Virus record (IMG/VR): IMGVR_UViG_3300013307_000002
Span: 1 to 64,000 of that record
DNA length: 64,000 bases
Reading direction: 5' to 3' (one strand)
DNA from: a virus
How positions within the stretch are numbered: position 1 is the first letter of the stretch; each line of letters begins with the position of its first letter. The notes beneath the pieces were generated by a model. It ran no database searches and was not told the DNA's origin. It was given only the letters and a program-made list of their open reading frames with translations. Of this stretch, positions 26,043 through 32,350 are shown piece after piece. The translations under genes were made by a program, and so were the position numbers.

Positions 26043-26441
26043 TTGATCTCTACGGCTATATTATATGTCGCTCTCACTACTTACCATGAGGCAAGAGGTG
26101 AGCCAAAATTGTGTCAGTTATTAGTGGCTGAGACAGTGAGCAACCGTATGAAAAGCCGTGATTTAACAGCTAAGCAGGTTGTAAGACAAAAGAATCAATT
26201 CTCATGGGTATCTGTCTTAAAGGGCAGAAGTGTTAGACAGGAATATAAAAGAATACAAAGGACAGCAGAACCTGCTGATAGGAAAGCACTAGATGATTCA
26301 ATCAATCTGGCTAATTGGGTTCTCTCTCCTTTGTATGTTTCAGTGAGTGATGCTGAATATTTCCACGATACTAGCATACGTACCCCTAAACACTTTAAAC
26401 ATAGGATAACGTGTGGAGGTAAGCTAGTTTTTTCTAGGTAA
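26043..26441 (+). CDS. SleB-like cell-wall hydrolase
   Basis: 132 residues matching the Hydrolase_2/SleB pattern: LTTYHEARGEP (catalytic Glu16), LLVAETVSNRM, KQVVRQKNQFSWV, AEYFHDT. The family contains lytic transglycosylases and spore-cortex enzymes that cut peptidoglycan. It lacks a clear signal peptide and starts with TTG behind AAGGA. Its place in the early region, far from the endolysin, suggests a role in wall modification or lysis from within at a different time. Activity is inferred from the motif. Confidence 0.7.
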   Translation: MISTAILYVALTTYHEARGEPKLCQLLVAETVSNRMKSRDLTAKQVVRQKNQFSWVSVLKGRSVRQEYKRIQRTAEPADRKALDDSINLANWVLSPLYVSVSDAEYFHDTSIRTPKHFKHRITCGGKLVFSR

Positions 26442-26447
26442 ATCAAT

Positions 26448-26621
26448 ATGGATAAATGCGTATTCTGTAAGCAGCCGATTGGTTTGCTACAAGAAATAAT
26501 CTTAATCAATTGGCGTAAGCGTAAAGGTGAGCGCCGTATTGTTATTGCTTATAGCTGCACTGGTTGTGGTGAAGATCGTATAACTGACTTCTGCCAGCCT
26601 GAAAGGCCAGTGTTCAAATAA
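26448..26621 (+). CDS. Small zinc-ribbon protein
   Basis: 57 residues with two CXXC knuckles (CVFCKQP; SCTGCGED) separated by a basic segment. Typical of a zinc ribbon. It starts six bases after the preceding gene. Role is unknown; similar small phage Zn proteins often bind host polymerase or nucleic acid. Confidence 0.6.
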   Translation: MDKCVFCKQPIGLLQEIILINWRKRKGERRIVIAYSCTGCGEDRITDFCQPERPVFK

Positions 26622-26626
26622 ACAAC

Positions 26627-26635
26627 TACTGTGAC
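26627..26635 (+). other. TACTGTGAC motif, site 3 (candidate nick site)
   Basis: Intergenic, just upstream of the secreted-protein gene at 26655, inside ACTACTGTGACG. Confidence 0.5.
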
Positions 26636-26654
26636 GTTTTTGTGAGGAATTGCC

Positions 26655-27125
26655 ATGCGTAAATTATTGTTGTTGGCTGTGTCAGTCTCGTTAGTTTTCA
26701 CCGCCCCGGCAATGGCTCGTGGCAATTACAATTCATCCTCTGAAAATTACCAGAAATATCAGCAGGATACTCGTACCCCTGAAGAGATTGAAGAGGACGA
26801 GGATTATGAAGATGGTGTTACAGATTGGGAAGATCACACTGTACCATCTCCTCAGCATGACTCTCAGAACGCCTCTTTAGCTATGTGCGGTAAACACACT
26901 GTCTTTATAAATCAAGATGATAATGTGCTTACAGTGGATGGTTTAAGCTATCAGTTGCTGGGTTTTGATTATAAGGTAGTTAACTCAGAACCTGTTCTAA
27001 TTGATCACTATGCTCTTGGCAATAAGATTGCTAACTTAGCAGTATTTCAAAACTCTAAGAAAATGATCTTCTTTCTTCAGGGTGAAAAACACTCTGTTGA
27101 ATGTGTTCCATATCAGTGGAACTAA
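26655..27125 (+). CDS. Secreted periplasmic protein
   Basis: 156 residues. Signal peptide 1-22 with cleavage after AMA (RKLLLLAVSVSLVFTAPAMA). The mature part has an acidic linker (EEIEEDEDYEDG) and a beta domain with two Cys (LAMCGKH, HSVECVP) that may form a disulfide. No family is recognised. It could act in the periplasm, for example in superinfection exclusion. Confidence 0.62.
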   Translation: MRKLLLLAVSVSLVFTAPAMARGNYNSSSENYQKYQQDTRTPEEIEEDEDYEDGVTDWEDHTVPSPQHDSQNASLAMCGKHTVFINQDDNVLTVDGLSYQLLGFDYKVVNSEPVLIDHYALGNKIANLAVFQNSKKMIFFLQGEKHSVECVPYQWN

Positions 27126-27162
27126 GAGTATATTTCTCATAATGGACTCAAAGCATGAGCTT

Positions 27163-27174
27163 AACGCTAGCGTT
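27163..27174. repeat. 12-base palindrome AACGCTAGCGTT
   Basis: A perfect palindrome between 27125 and 27226. It may be a binding site or an RNA hairpin. Confidence 0.45.
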
Positions 27175-27205
27175 GGATCGCTTGCTTCTGCACATGCTTA
27201 GTATT

Positions 27206-27218
27206 CTTTTGTATAGGA
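27206..27218 (+). repeat. CTTTTGTATAGGA leader repeat, copy 2
   Basis: Identical to 25603-25615, upstream of the ATG at 27226. Confidence 0.5.
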
Positions 27219-27225
27219 GTTCATT

Positions 27226-27414
27226 ATGGCTAAGATTAACGTTAAAACAGCCAAAAAACCTCTTAATAATAAAGAGGATAAGGCAAAAGATCCAGATGTG
27301 AATGATGTTAAACGTAAGTTAGCAGCACTACTTCTGTTTCAACAACTCCACAAAGAGAAGCCCAAGAAAGGTAGCCTATCTAAAGTGGATTCAAACGACA
27401 AACCCTCTGAGTAA
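27226..27414 (+). CDS. Small basic protein
   Basis: 62 residues, very Lys-rich (VKTAKKPLNNKEDKAKDPD), helical, no domain recognised. Its stop codon lies in the loop of a terminator hairpin. Confidence 0.55.
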   Translation: MAKINVKTAKKPLNNKEDKAKDPDVNDVKRKLAALLLFQQLHKEKPKKGSLSKVDSNDKPSE

Positions 27415-27431
27415 TCAGGGGGTTTTCTTTT
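27400..27431 (+). terminator. Terminator overlapping gene end
   Basis: AACCCTCTGA and TCAGGGGGTT form ten pairs around GTAA, followed by TTCTTTT. The stop codon of the 27226 gene sits in the loop. Confidence 0.85.
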
Positions 27432-27445
27432 ATCAGGGTTAATAT

Positions 27446-27721
27446 ATGTACGAAGATTTCGGTAGTATATGGGTAACAGCGTTGCTGGTTTACCTTATCG
27501 TTTTCTTTATCGATTTTGTGTGGATGAATAAAGTAGACAAAGAGAATCAAGGTGTTATGACTAAAGCAGATTACTTTATTAATCTGGTTGAAAGCATGAT
27601 GTGGCCTATCCTCTTACCACTTGAGATCATCTTCTTTCTTATCATTACAGTGTTCTCACTAACTCTTGAGTCTTTGTTCTGGATTCGTCGTAAGGTTAAA
27701 ACGCTGTGTAAGCAATTCTAG
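27446..27721 (+). CDS. Small membrane protein
   Basis: 91 residues with two or three transmembrane segments (about 8-25, 50-77) and a basic C-terminus (WIRRKVKTLCK). It is probably in the inner membrane, coupled to the next membrane-protein gene. Holin, exclusion or membrane-remodelling roles are possible; none is supported. Confidence 0.6.
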   Translation: MYEDFGSIWVTALLVYLIVFFIDFVWMNKVDKENQGVMTKADYFINLVESMMWPILLPLEIIFFLIITVFSLTLESLFWIRRKVKTLCKQF

Positions 27722-27730
27722 GAGGCGTCA

Positions 27731-27949
27731 ATGGATGCCGGGTACATTCTTACTATCTTCTGGTTTTTCTTTGCCTGCATCACATTTGGCTGCCTTGTAG
27801 GTGGTGATACACCTAAAGAGTTCATCAAGCCTACTAAGGGTTTTGTCTTAAAGGCTTGGTTTATCTCTGTATTCTGGCCTATAGCTTTCCTCTTAGTTAC
27901 TATCGAATATCTTGCTAAGAAAACTTCTTGGTTAGGTGGTTGGAGATAA
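27731..27949 (+). CDS. Small membrane protein
   Basis: 72 residues, two transmembrane segments (about 6-24 and 41-58), RBS GGAGG before the ATG. Probably an inner-membrane partner of the preceding protein. Confidence 0.58.
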   Translation: MDAGYILTIFWFFFACITFGCLVGGDTPKEFIKPTKGFVLKAWFISVFWPIAFLLVTIEYLAKKTSWLGGWR

Positions 27950-27964
27950 AATAGTTGGTAGTGT

Positions 27965-27997
27965 TTATATACTATAGCGAATGGATATAGTATATAA
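27965..27997. repeat. 12-base inverted repeat before the tRNA region
   Basis: TTATATACTATA (27965-27976) and TATAGTATATAA (27986-27997) pair perfectly around nine bases, just upstream of tRNA-Asn. It could be an operator or an RNA hairpin at the head of the tRNA transcript. Confidence 0.5.
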
Positions 27998-28012
27998 CCA
28001 GTAACTAATTAT

Positions 28013-28088
28013 GATTCTGTAGTTCAGTTGGTAGAACGGTGGACTGTTAATCCATATGTCGCAGGTTCAAATCCTGCCAGAATCGCCA
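28013..28088 (+). tRNA. tRNA-Asn(GTT)
   Basis: Acceptor GATTCTG/CAGAATC, discriminator G and encoded CCA; D-loop and TTCAAAT T-loop are present. Anticodon GTT at 28046-28048 reads AAC/AAT. Confidence 0.93.
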
Positions 28089-28094
28089 AACAAT

Positions 28095-28163
28095 GGGAAC
28101 CTGAGCACTCTAGGGGACTAGAATATGAGCAATGGTTAATGACACTCGTGATGGTTCCCACCA
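28095..28163 (+). ncRNA. CCA-ended RNA that is not a normal tRNA
   Basis: Seven perfect acceptor-type pairs, GGGAACC (28095-28101) with GGTTCCC (28153-28159), then A and CCA. The interior cannot form a cloverleaf: there is no TTC-type T-loop and no anticodon arm. It sits between two tRNAs with tRNA-like spacing and would be processed by the same enzymes. T4 makes similar stable CCA-ended RNAs of unknown role. Confidence 0.55.
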
Positions 28164-28169
28164 TTCAAT

Positions 28170-28256
28170 GTTGGATTACTCAAGCGGCAACGAGAGCAGA
28201 CTGTAAATCTGTGGCCCATATGGGCTTCGAAGGTTCGAGTCCTTCATCCAACACCA
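28170..28256 (+). tRNA. tRNA-Tyr(GTA)
   Basis: Acceptor GTTGGAT/ATCCAAC, class-II long variable arm (GGCCCATATGGGC), T-arm GAAGG-TTCGAGT-CCTTC, discriminator A and CCA. Anticodon GTA at 28203-28205. Confidence 0.93.
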
Positions 28257-28259
28257 AAC

Positions 28260-28276
28260 AATGCACCTATAGTTAA
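28260..28276 (+). repeat. Partial tRNA-Arg 5' end (direct repeat copy 1)
   Basis: AATGCACCTATAGTTAA is identical to 28512-28528, the start of the real tRNA-Arg. It is left at the front of a small-gene insertion. Confidence 0.7.
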
Positions 28277-28291
28277 TTTTTGAGGTTTACT

Positions 28292-28501
28292 ATGGCAGAC
28301 TGTAATCGTTGTGGGGATTCTGGGGGAAAGTACTCCCCAAATGAAAACTCTAATAATGGGGTTTTCTGTTACAACTGTATTGATATTGTGTTAGCTGGGG
28401 GCGGAGGAGGTGACTGTAACCCTCGTTACTCTGATAACCCCGGCACAAGGGAAGCTTATAGAAGACTTATGAGCGCCCCAAACTCAGAGTACAAGTATTA
28501 A
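28292..28501 (+). CDS. Zinc-ribbon protein inserted in the tRNA cluster
   Basis: 69 residues: CNRCGDSGG, then CYNCIDIVLAGGGGG, and a C-terminal Arg/Tyr segment. Two CXXC motifs suggest zinc binding. It sits between a 17-base partial copy of tRNA-Arg and the intact tRNA-Arg, so it appears to have inserted there. The ATG follows TGAGG. Function unknown. Confidence 0.62.
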   Translation: MADCNRCGDSGGKYSPNENSNNGVFCYNCIDIVLAGGGGGDCNPRYSDNPGTREAYRRLMSAPNSEYKY

Positions 28502-28514
28502 TCAAATATATAAT

Positions 28515-28589
28515 GCACCTATAGTTAAATGGATATAACAGGAGCCTTCTAAGCTCTAGTTCTAGGTTCGATTCCTAGTGGGTGTGCCA
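28515..28589 (+). tRNA. tRNA-Arg(TCT)
   Basis: Acceptor GCACCTA/TGGGTGT with two G-T pairs, discriminator G, CCA. T-arm CTAGG-TTCGATT-CCTAG. Anticodon TCT (28048-28050 + 500) reads AGA, a codon rare in enterobacteria. Confidence 0.9.
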
Positions 28590-28595
28590 TATTTA

Positions 28596-28684
28596 GCCCG
28601 GATGATGAAACTGGTAAACATAGGAGACTTAAAATTTCCCGTCTCGTAAGAGGCTTGCGGGTTCGACCCCCGCTCCGGGCACCA
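28596..28684 (+). tRNA. tRNA-Leu(TAA)
   Basis: Acceptor GCCCGGA/TCCGGGC, long variable arm, T-arm GCGGG-TTCGACC-CCCGC, discriminator A and CCA. Anticodon TAA at 28650-28652. Confidence 0.92.
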
Positions 28685-28717
28685 AACAAAGTAACTTTCA
28701 GTTCAGTGAGATAAAGT

Positions 28718-28915
28718 ATGAACAGAGAGCAGTCCTTGCACTGGAGGGGTTGGTTAGAAAAACAGCCCATGTTTAATGCGAGAGTTTACTGTGTTAGATG
28801 TATGGCACCTTATAAAATAGGTGAATGTCAAGAGACACTAGATTCTCCGGGTTGCTATTGGAAGGAGAGTAAATGCCCTTCATGTGGGTGTAAACTTTAT
28901 TACAGCCATCTATAG
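28718..28915 (+). CDS. Zinc-binding small protein in tRNA cluster
   Basis: 65 residues with two CXXC pairs (YCVRCMAPYK; KCPSCGCKL), a zinc-ribbon pattern, and an N-terminal Trp-rich segment (LHWRGWLEK). It lies between tRNA-Leu and tRNA-Gln. Shares the small Zn-protein character of the neighbours, without clear sequence identity. Confidence 0.6.
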   Translation: MNREQSLHWRGWLEKQPMFNARVYCVRCMAPYKIGECQETLDSPGCYWKESKCPSCGCKLYYSHL

Positions 28916-28936
28916 TAATACATCTAGCAAGAATAA

Positions 28937-28945
28937 CCAAACAAT
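28937..28945 (+). repeat. CCAAACAAT spacer before tRNA-Gln
   Basis: CCAAACAA follows tRNA-Asn (28086), tRNA-Tyr (28254) and tRNA-Leu (28682). This further copy, just upstream of tRNA-Gln, has no tRNA in front of it and may mark a lost tRNA. Confidence 0.45.
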
Positions 28946-29020
28946 AGGGCTATCGTATAATGGTTATTACATCGGCCTTTGACTCCGATAATCCACGTTC
29001 GATTCGTGGTAGCTCTGCCA
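28946..29020 (+). tRNA. tRNA-Gln(TTG)
   Basis: Acceptor AGGGCTA/TAGCTCT, discriminator G, CCA; T-arm CCACG-TTCGATT-CGTGG. Anticodon TTG at 28979-28981. The anticodon stem has one mismatch. Confidence 0.88.
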
Positions 29021-29050
29021 ATTTAAATGTGTAAACTAAAGGTGGCTAAT

Positions 29051-29470
29051 ATGAAAAAGCTTTCACTGGTATTGTGTGCTTTAGCATTAGCAGGTTGTGC
29101 TCATACTTCCACCGAAGTTAGTGAGCCGATTGCTTGCAGTGCAGATTGTGATGCACGGTTTGAGAACATCAGAGCTGTTGCTACTAAGTTCTTGGGCTAT
29201 ACAATCACTCACGAAACTTCTAATAGTTTCACGGCTCAATTAGTAAATCTTGATAAATCTGTTGTGGTAACAAGTGCAATGAATGTATTCAAGATGCCAG
29301 AACAAATCTTCGTTGACGTAGAAACATCAGGCGTATCTGATATTACTACAGCGGCTAACATCTCTAACCTTACTAGCCATGAAGATTTCAGAACTATCAA
29401 AGTTCATAAAACAGAGAGTGTTGTAATACCAAACACTTATACAGAAAACCTGTTTAGGATTCCTCACTAA
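29051..29470 (+). CDS. Lipoprotein
   Basis: 139 residues. Lipobox ALAGC with acylated Cys16, and two close Cys (IACSADCDA) in the mature part. The rest is a beta-rich periplasmic domain (SFTAQLVNLDKSVVVTSAM). The start at 29051 follows AAAGGTGG. Function unknown; an envelope protein that may block superinfection is one possibility. Confidence 0.65.
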   Translation: MKKLSLVLCALALAGCAHTSTEVSEPIACSADCDARFENIRAVATKFLGYTITHETSNSFTAQLVNLDKSVVVTSAMNVFKMPEQIFVDVETSGVSDITTAANISNLTSHEDFRTIKVHKTESVVIPNTYTENLFRIPH

Positions 29471-29622
29471 TGTCAATGGCTAGTAAATATAACGCTATTT
29501 GCGAGAAGTGTGAGTCAGATATGGAAGAAGGCCCAGTTCTTTATTCAGAAGTTATGGACTGTGTTGTTCAGTCTTATATCTGTCCTCTTTGTAATCATGA
29601 GCAAGAGGAGGTAGTAGAGTGA
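29470..29622 (+). CDS. Small zinc-ribbon protein
   Basis: 50 residues: CEKCESD and CPLCNHE knuckles, acidic ending. It overlaps the upstream stop by one base and the downstream GTG start. Confidence 0.55.
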   Translation: MSMASKYNAICEKCESDMEEGPVLYSEVMDCVVQSYICPLCNHEQEEVVE

Positions 29623-29747
29623 GTATCATCTGGTATCTGCTCATTCGTTATAACAAGTTTAGCGATGATGCTTTGTTCGGGTTCAGTATCATAGGTGTGG
29701 TAGAGATGATTATTGAATTTGCTCTACTGGCAAACTTTATTCTTTAG
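29619..29747 (+). CDS. Small membrane protein
   Basis: 42 residues, one transmembrane segment about 20-41 (FSIIGVVEMIIEFALLANFIL), GTG start overlapping the previous stop. Terminator follows. Confidence 0.5.
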   Translation: MSIIWYLLIRYNKFSDDALFGFSIIGVVEMIIEFALLANFIL

Positions 29748-29751
29748 TATA

Positions 29752-29777
29752 AAGACCCGGAAGTATAGGGTCTTTTC
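29752..29777 (+). terminator. Terminator
   Basis: AAGACCC and GGGTCTT pair around nine bases and are followed by TTC. Ends the lipoprotein-Zn-membrane mini-operon. Confidence 0.6.
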
Positions 29778-29916
29778 AATTGACAACATGAAAGATCATT
29801 ACCCACTTCCTTCTATTAGTGTTCGGTTATGACATTCCGCTGGTAGTGGTCTTTCAGGTGTTCATTGAATATCGCTTGGAATCGATAATCCTGTTTAGCC
29901 AGCATCAATGGCAATA

Positions 29917-30006
29917 GTTACAGGTCGTCTAGTGGACTAGGACAACAGCCAAGTAATTCTTAGGAATGAAACGCGGGAAACGTAGGTTCAAATCCTGCTC
30001 TGTAAC
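29917..30006 (+). ncRNA. tRNA-like element
   Basis: Acceptor-type stem GTTACAG/CTGTAAC plus one more pair, D-arm (GTC...GAC with TAGTGGACTAG loop) and a good T-arm GTAGG-TTCAAAT-CCTGC are present. The anticodon region is not normal and there is no encoded CCA. It is a decayed tRNA, a tRNA with an insertion, or a tRNA-like RNA. Otherwise the 29748-30051 gap shows nothing else. Confidence 0.45.
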
Positions 30007-30051
30007 ATCTCAAATACTGAAAATGATACGTCTCTTCAGAGGAAATATAAA

Positions 30052-30411
30052 ATGGGCAACAAAAAATCTAACGCAGGTAAAGGTTCACTGGCAGCATACA
30101 AATCAAACAATAGCTTTGGTAAAAATAAAGTTCGTAAGCTGCAAACTCACCTGAAAAAGCATCCTGAAGATGCTGTTGCTGCTGCAACCCTGTCGGCTGT
30201 AAGCCGTTCTATTGCTACCTCCCCTCGTTGGGGTCATAAGCGTGTAGGTAATCTGAATGCATCTCAGCGCCTGCAAGATCAAACTGTAAGCAAAGTGAAG
30301 TCTGGCCTGCGTCAGCTCTCTTTCCTGTCTCGCCACGACAATGTTGAAATGGTTGACGGTAACTACACCTCTGATCAAATCAAAGAGCGTGCTGCACGTA
30401 AAGCCGCGTAA
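30052..30411 (+). CDS. Basic early protein
   Basis: 119 residues, strongly basic and helical (KSNAGKGSLAAYKSN; VRKLQTHLKKHPED). Codon use is E. coli-like, as for other heavily expressed early genes. No family recognised; nucleic-acid binding is plausible. A strong terminator follows directly. Confidence 0.6.
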   Translation: MGNKKSNAGKGSLAAYKSNNSFGKNKVRKLQTHLKKHPEDAVAAATLSAVSRSIATSPRWGHKRVGNLNASQRLQDQTVSKVKSGLRQLSFLSRHDNVEMVDGNYTSDQIKERAARKAA

Positions 30412-30420
30412 TTCTGCCGG

Positions 30421-30449
30421 GGAGCCTTTTGGCTCCTCTTCTTTTTTTT
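30421..30449 (+). terminator. Strong terminator
   Basis: GGAGCC-TTTT-GGCTCC followed by TCTTC and eight T. Confidence 0.88.
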
Positions 30450-30468
30450 ATATGTGAGAGATGCTGTA

Positions 30469-30603
30469 ATGATTGAGAATGCTGACGACAACGATATCCT
30501 GAATATTGCAATCGTTGCTTGTGTGGTTTGTATTGCTCTGGTTCTGTGTGTAGCCATCCCTGCTGCATACTTTTTATTTACTACTGTGACGGGTGGTGCG
30601 TAA
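30469..30603 (+). CDS. Small membrane protein
   Basis: 44 residues, transmembrane segment about 13-38 (IAIVACVVCIALVLCVAIPAA). A TACTGTGAC motif lies inside its 3' end. It is coupled to the next gene (TAATG). Confidence 0.5.
   Translation: MIENADDNDILNIAIVACVVCIALVLCVAIPAAYFLFTTVTGGA
30582..30590 (+). other. TACTGTGAC motif, site 4 (candidate nick site)
   Basis: At the 3' end of the 30469 gene, inside ACTACTGTGACG. Confidence 0.5.
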
Positions 30604-30905
30604 TGTCAAAACCAATTCAACTTTATGCGGTTCATGAAAAGCAGGATGGCGTGCAGTGCAGTCATATCAAAACTGCGTACAATATCAATGCCCTCTTCCG
30701 TGCGCTGAATCTTCAGCCTGATATGAATGACGTAAACTCTCAGCGGTGTGTTGAAGCCATTAAAAGTAATGGCAAAATGTTTGTTTATCTCTCTCCTGAA
30801 ATTAAGAAGTTTCATTTTTCCCGTGAAGCTCTTATGGAAGAGTTGATGTATTATCGTCAACAAAAACAGCTATTGTCTGCTGTTGAGTCATTAGATAATA
30901 CCTAA
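30603..30905 (+). CDS. Hypothetical early protein
   Basis: 100 residues. It starts MSKPIQLYAV, like MSKPTKAICIY at 33840. Helical C-terminal half (FSREALMEELMYYRQQKQLL). No family recognised. A near-perfect inverted repeat begins at its stop codon. Confidence 0.6.
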   Translation: MSKPIQLYAVHEKQDGVQCSHIKTAYNINALFRALNLQPDMNDVNSQRCVEAIKSNGKMFVYLSPEIKKFHFSREALMEELMYYRQQKQLLSAVESLDNT

Positions 30906-31041
30906 CAAAATATTGACCATTCATATATTAAACATTTAATTGTGAATATAGAAAGTTAAACCCTAATTATTAGGGGGGTTCGGGAAACCTAGTTTTACTA
31001 ACAAAACTTAAACTATCACGAATGGTCAATCTTTTGTTAGG
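30901..31041. repeat. Near-perfect 22-base inverted repeat (IR1)
   Basis: Left arm 30901-30922 (starts CCTAACAAAA, ends TTGACCATTC) and right arm 31020-31041 (starts GAATGGTCAA, ends TTTTGTTAGG) match at 21 of 22 bases when paired. The 97-base middle contains further hairpins. Either a large RNA stem-loop or the ends of a small mobile sequence. Confidence 0.7.
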
Positions 31042-31231
31042 TAGCGCATCTGGTATATGTGAGTTATAGAATGTAGCGTATCTCACCTCCGTGTAAAGAG
31101 GGTTGTTTCGGCCCGATTGAATGCCCATGTGTGAGTGAGCATTCTCCGCACATCTATATGTAATATACAAGCCATCCAGTCTGAGATAAGGTGGTAGGAG
31201 CGCCACTGGCGACAAAGCTCCAACCTTTAAG

Positions 31232-31322
31232 TTTTCATTATAATACAGCTCTGTCATTCTTTTACTTTAACGTAATCTGACGACACCTTCACTGGACAGA
31301 TAAAGCTGTATTCTAATGAAAA
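31232..31322. repeat. 19-base inverted repeat (IR2)
   Basis: Left arm 31232-31250 (TTTTCATTATAATACAGCT) and right arm 31304-31322 pair at 18 of 19 bases around a 53-base middle. Confidence 0.65.
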
Positions 31323-31414
31323 TTTAGCCCTACAATAAGAATGCTGGAAACCTTGCAAGTAGGTTCGGGGCTTACAGAAACGTCTCCATATCCTAACTCG
31401 AAATTAGGATGAAT

Positions 31415-31433
31415 TATATTCATTAGTTTAATT
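31415..31433. repeat. 19-base dispersed repeat, copy 2
   Basis: Identical in the same orientation to 12640-12658. A plus-strand RNA from here would be perfectly complementary to the 5' leader of the connector mRNA. Confidence 0.65.
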
Positions 31434-31455
31434 GGTAAAACATGGAGCCATTTCT

Positions 31456-31557
31456 ATGGATCTCGTTTATTTATATTCTGTACTTCTACTCTCCATAGGA
31501 GCGCTAATCTTTTGCCTTAGAGAGTTATTCATCCACCTTCTGAGGATCTTTGAATGA
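31456..31557 (+). CDS. Tiny membrane protein
   Basis: 33 residues, one transmembrane helix (VYLYSVLLLSIGALIFCL) with GGAG upstream. Stop overlaps the next ATG. Confidence 0.45.
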   Translation: MDLVYLYSVLLLSIGALIFCLRELFIHLLRIFE

Positions 31558-31766
31558 AGCGTCTGTTAGTATCAGTAGCTGTTGTTATTTCACTGGCTGC
31601 ATGTTCCACACCACCTGTTGTAAAGTCTGCTATTGAACGTGATTCCGCTTATCACAAAGCAGTAGATTTTTGTGGAGATAAAGATAATATCTCCTATTTT
31701 TTCTACAAACAACAAGTAGCATCCTTTAAAGTCTACTGCATGGATGGTCGAGGTCGTGAGCTATAA
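31554..31766 (+). CDS. Small lipoprotein
   Basis: 70 residues, lipobox SLAAC with acylated Cys17, mature part with two Cys (DFCGDKDN, VYCMDGRG). Overlaps the tiny membrane gene upstream. No family recognised. Confidence 0.6.
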   Translation: MKRLLVSVAVVISLAACSTPPVVKSAIERDSAYHKAVDFCGDKDNISYFFYKQQVASFKVYCMDGRGREL

Positions 31767-32040
31767 AAACTGCAATTCAGTAAGACGACACTACATTAAA
31801 CAAGGTAAAAGTTTGCATACAGTTAAGTGTAAACTTAAAGAAAGTCGTAAAGCTAAGTACTTAGCTACAAGACTTCGCCTTGCTGAGTCTGAAAGAGAGG
31901 TTGATTATTATAAACGATTGATTGCATATTATGCTAAAAATGGTTTATTTGGCGGTGTCCACTGGTATAACGCTAAATCCAATCTCATGCTCTATGCACA
32001 ACAAGTTAAGGATCTTTCTCATGCTCTTGGACATGATTAA
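31744..32040 (+). CDS. Basic helical protein
   Basis: 98 residues, Lys/Arg/Tyr-rich, heptad-like (YLATRLRLAESEREVDYYKRL). The start is uncertain: ATG at 31744 overlaps the lipoprotein gene by 23 bases, while GTG at 31756 follows GAGG. No family recognised. Confidence 0.5.
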   Translation: MVEVVSYKNCNSVRRHYIKQGKSLHTVKCKLKESRKAKYLATRLRLAESEREVDYYKRLIAYYAKNGLFGGVHWYNAKSNLMLYAQQVKDLSHALGHD

Positions 32041-32215
32041 AGAGTATAAACTCTCTGTCATTTTTGGTGGTATGGAAGAACCTCCGCTGCCCCCAGTATG
32101 GCATGTTATTTCTCCATTCATCAGAGATAACCTCCCTAGATTCTCTGCCTCTAACGAAGATTTAGAGGCTGCAATCTACGATGTTGTTGGGATGATTGAC
32201 AGGGGAAGTAAGTGA
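32021..32215 (+). CDS. Small hypothetical protein
   Basis: 64 residues (KEYKLSVIFGGMEEPPLPPV and FSASNEDLEAAIYDVVGMI). The start at 32021 follows AAGGAT; an upstream ATG at 31922 lies inside another gene. Unknown. Confidence 0.5.
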   Translation: MLLDMIKEYKLSVIFGGMEEPPLPPVWHVISPFIRDNLPRFSASNEDLEAAIYDVVGMIDRGSK

Positions 32216-32346
32216 TTTGGATATATAACTTCTTTTGTGGCATCTGGCTGGGGGTCTGTTACTTCTGGTTTCCTGAAGATTTCTGGACTAATTTTGCTAT
32301 CCTTGTTCCTAATATGATTTTGTGGACACTAATTTTCGACCTATAA
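32212..32346 (+). CDS. Tiny membrane protein
   Basis: 44 residues, Trp/Phe-rich hydrophobic helices (FCGIWLGVCYFWF; FAILVPNMILWTLIF), GTG start overlapping the previous stop, with AGGGGA upstream. Confidence 0.48.
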   Translation: MIWIYNFFCGIWLGVCYFWFPEDFWTNFAILVPNMILWTLIFDL

Positions 32347-32350
32347 AACT

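Larger units (their letters stand above)
30906..31455 (+). ncRNA. Structured non-coding locus
   Basis: About 550 bases without a convincing gene. Besides the two long inverted repeats it has a GGAG/CTCC hairpin enclosing CGCC-ACT-GGCG near 31198, an ATCCTAA/TTAGGAT hairpin (31390-31410) and the 19-base repeat shared with the connector-gene leader. It is a candidate for one or more small RNAs. Confidence 0.5.

Noticed and set aside
28028-28276. 82-codon open frame on the plus strand
   Set aside because: It runs through tRNA-Asn and tRNA-Tyr.
29780-29810. TTGACA before the tRNA-like element
   Set aside because: No acceptable -10 at 15-19 bases downstream.
30970-31257. 95-codon open frame on the minus strand in the structured locus
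   Set aside because: No RBS, composition unlike a real protein, it runs against all neighbours and overlaps the inverted repeats; kept as part of the structured RNA region.
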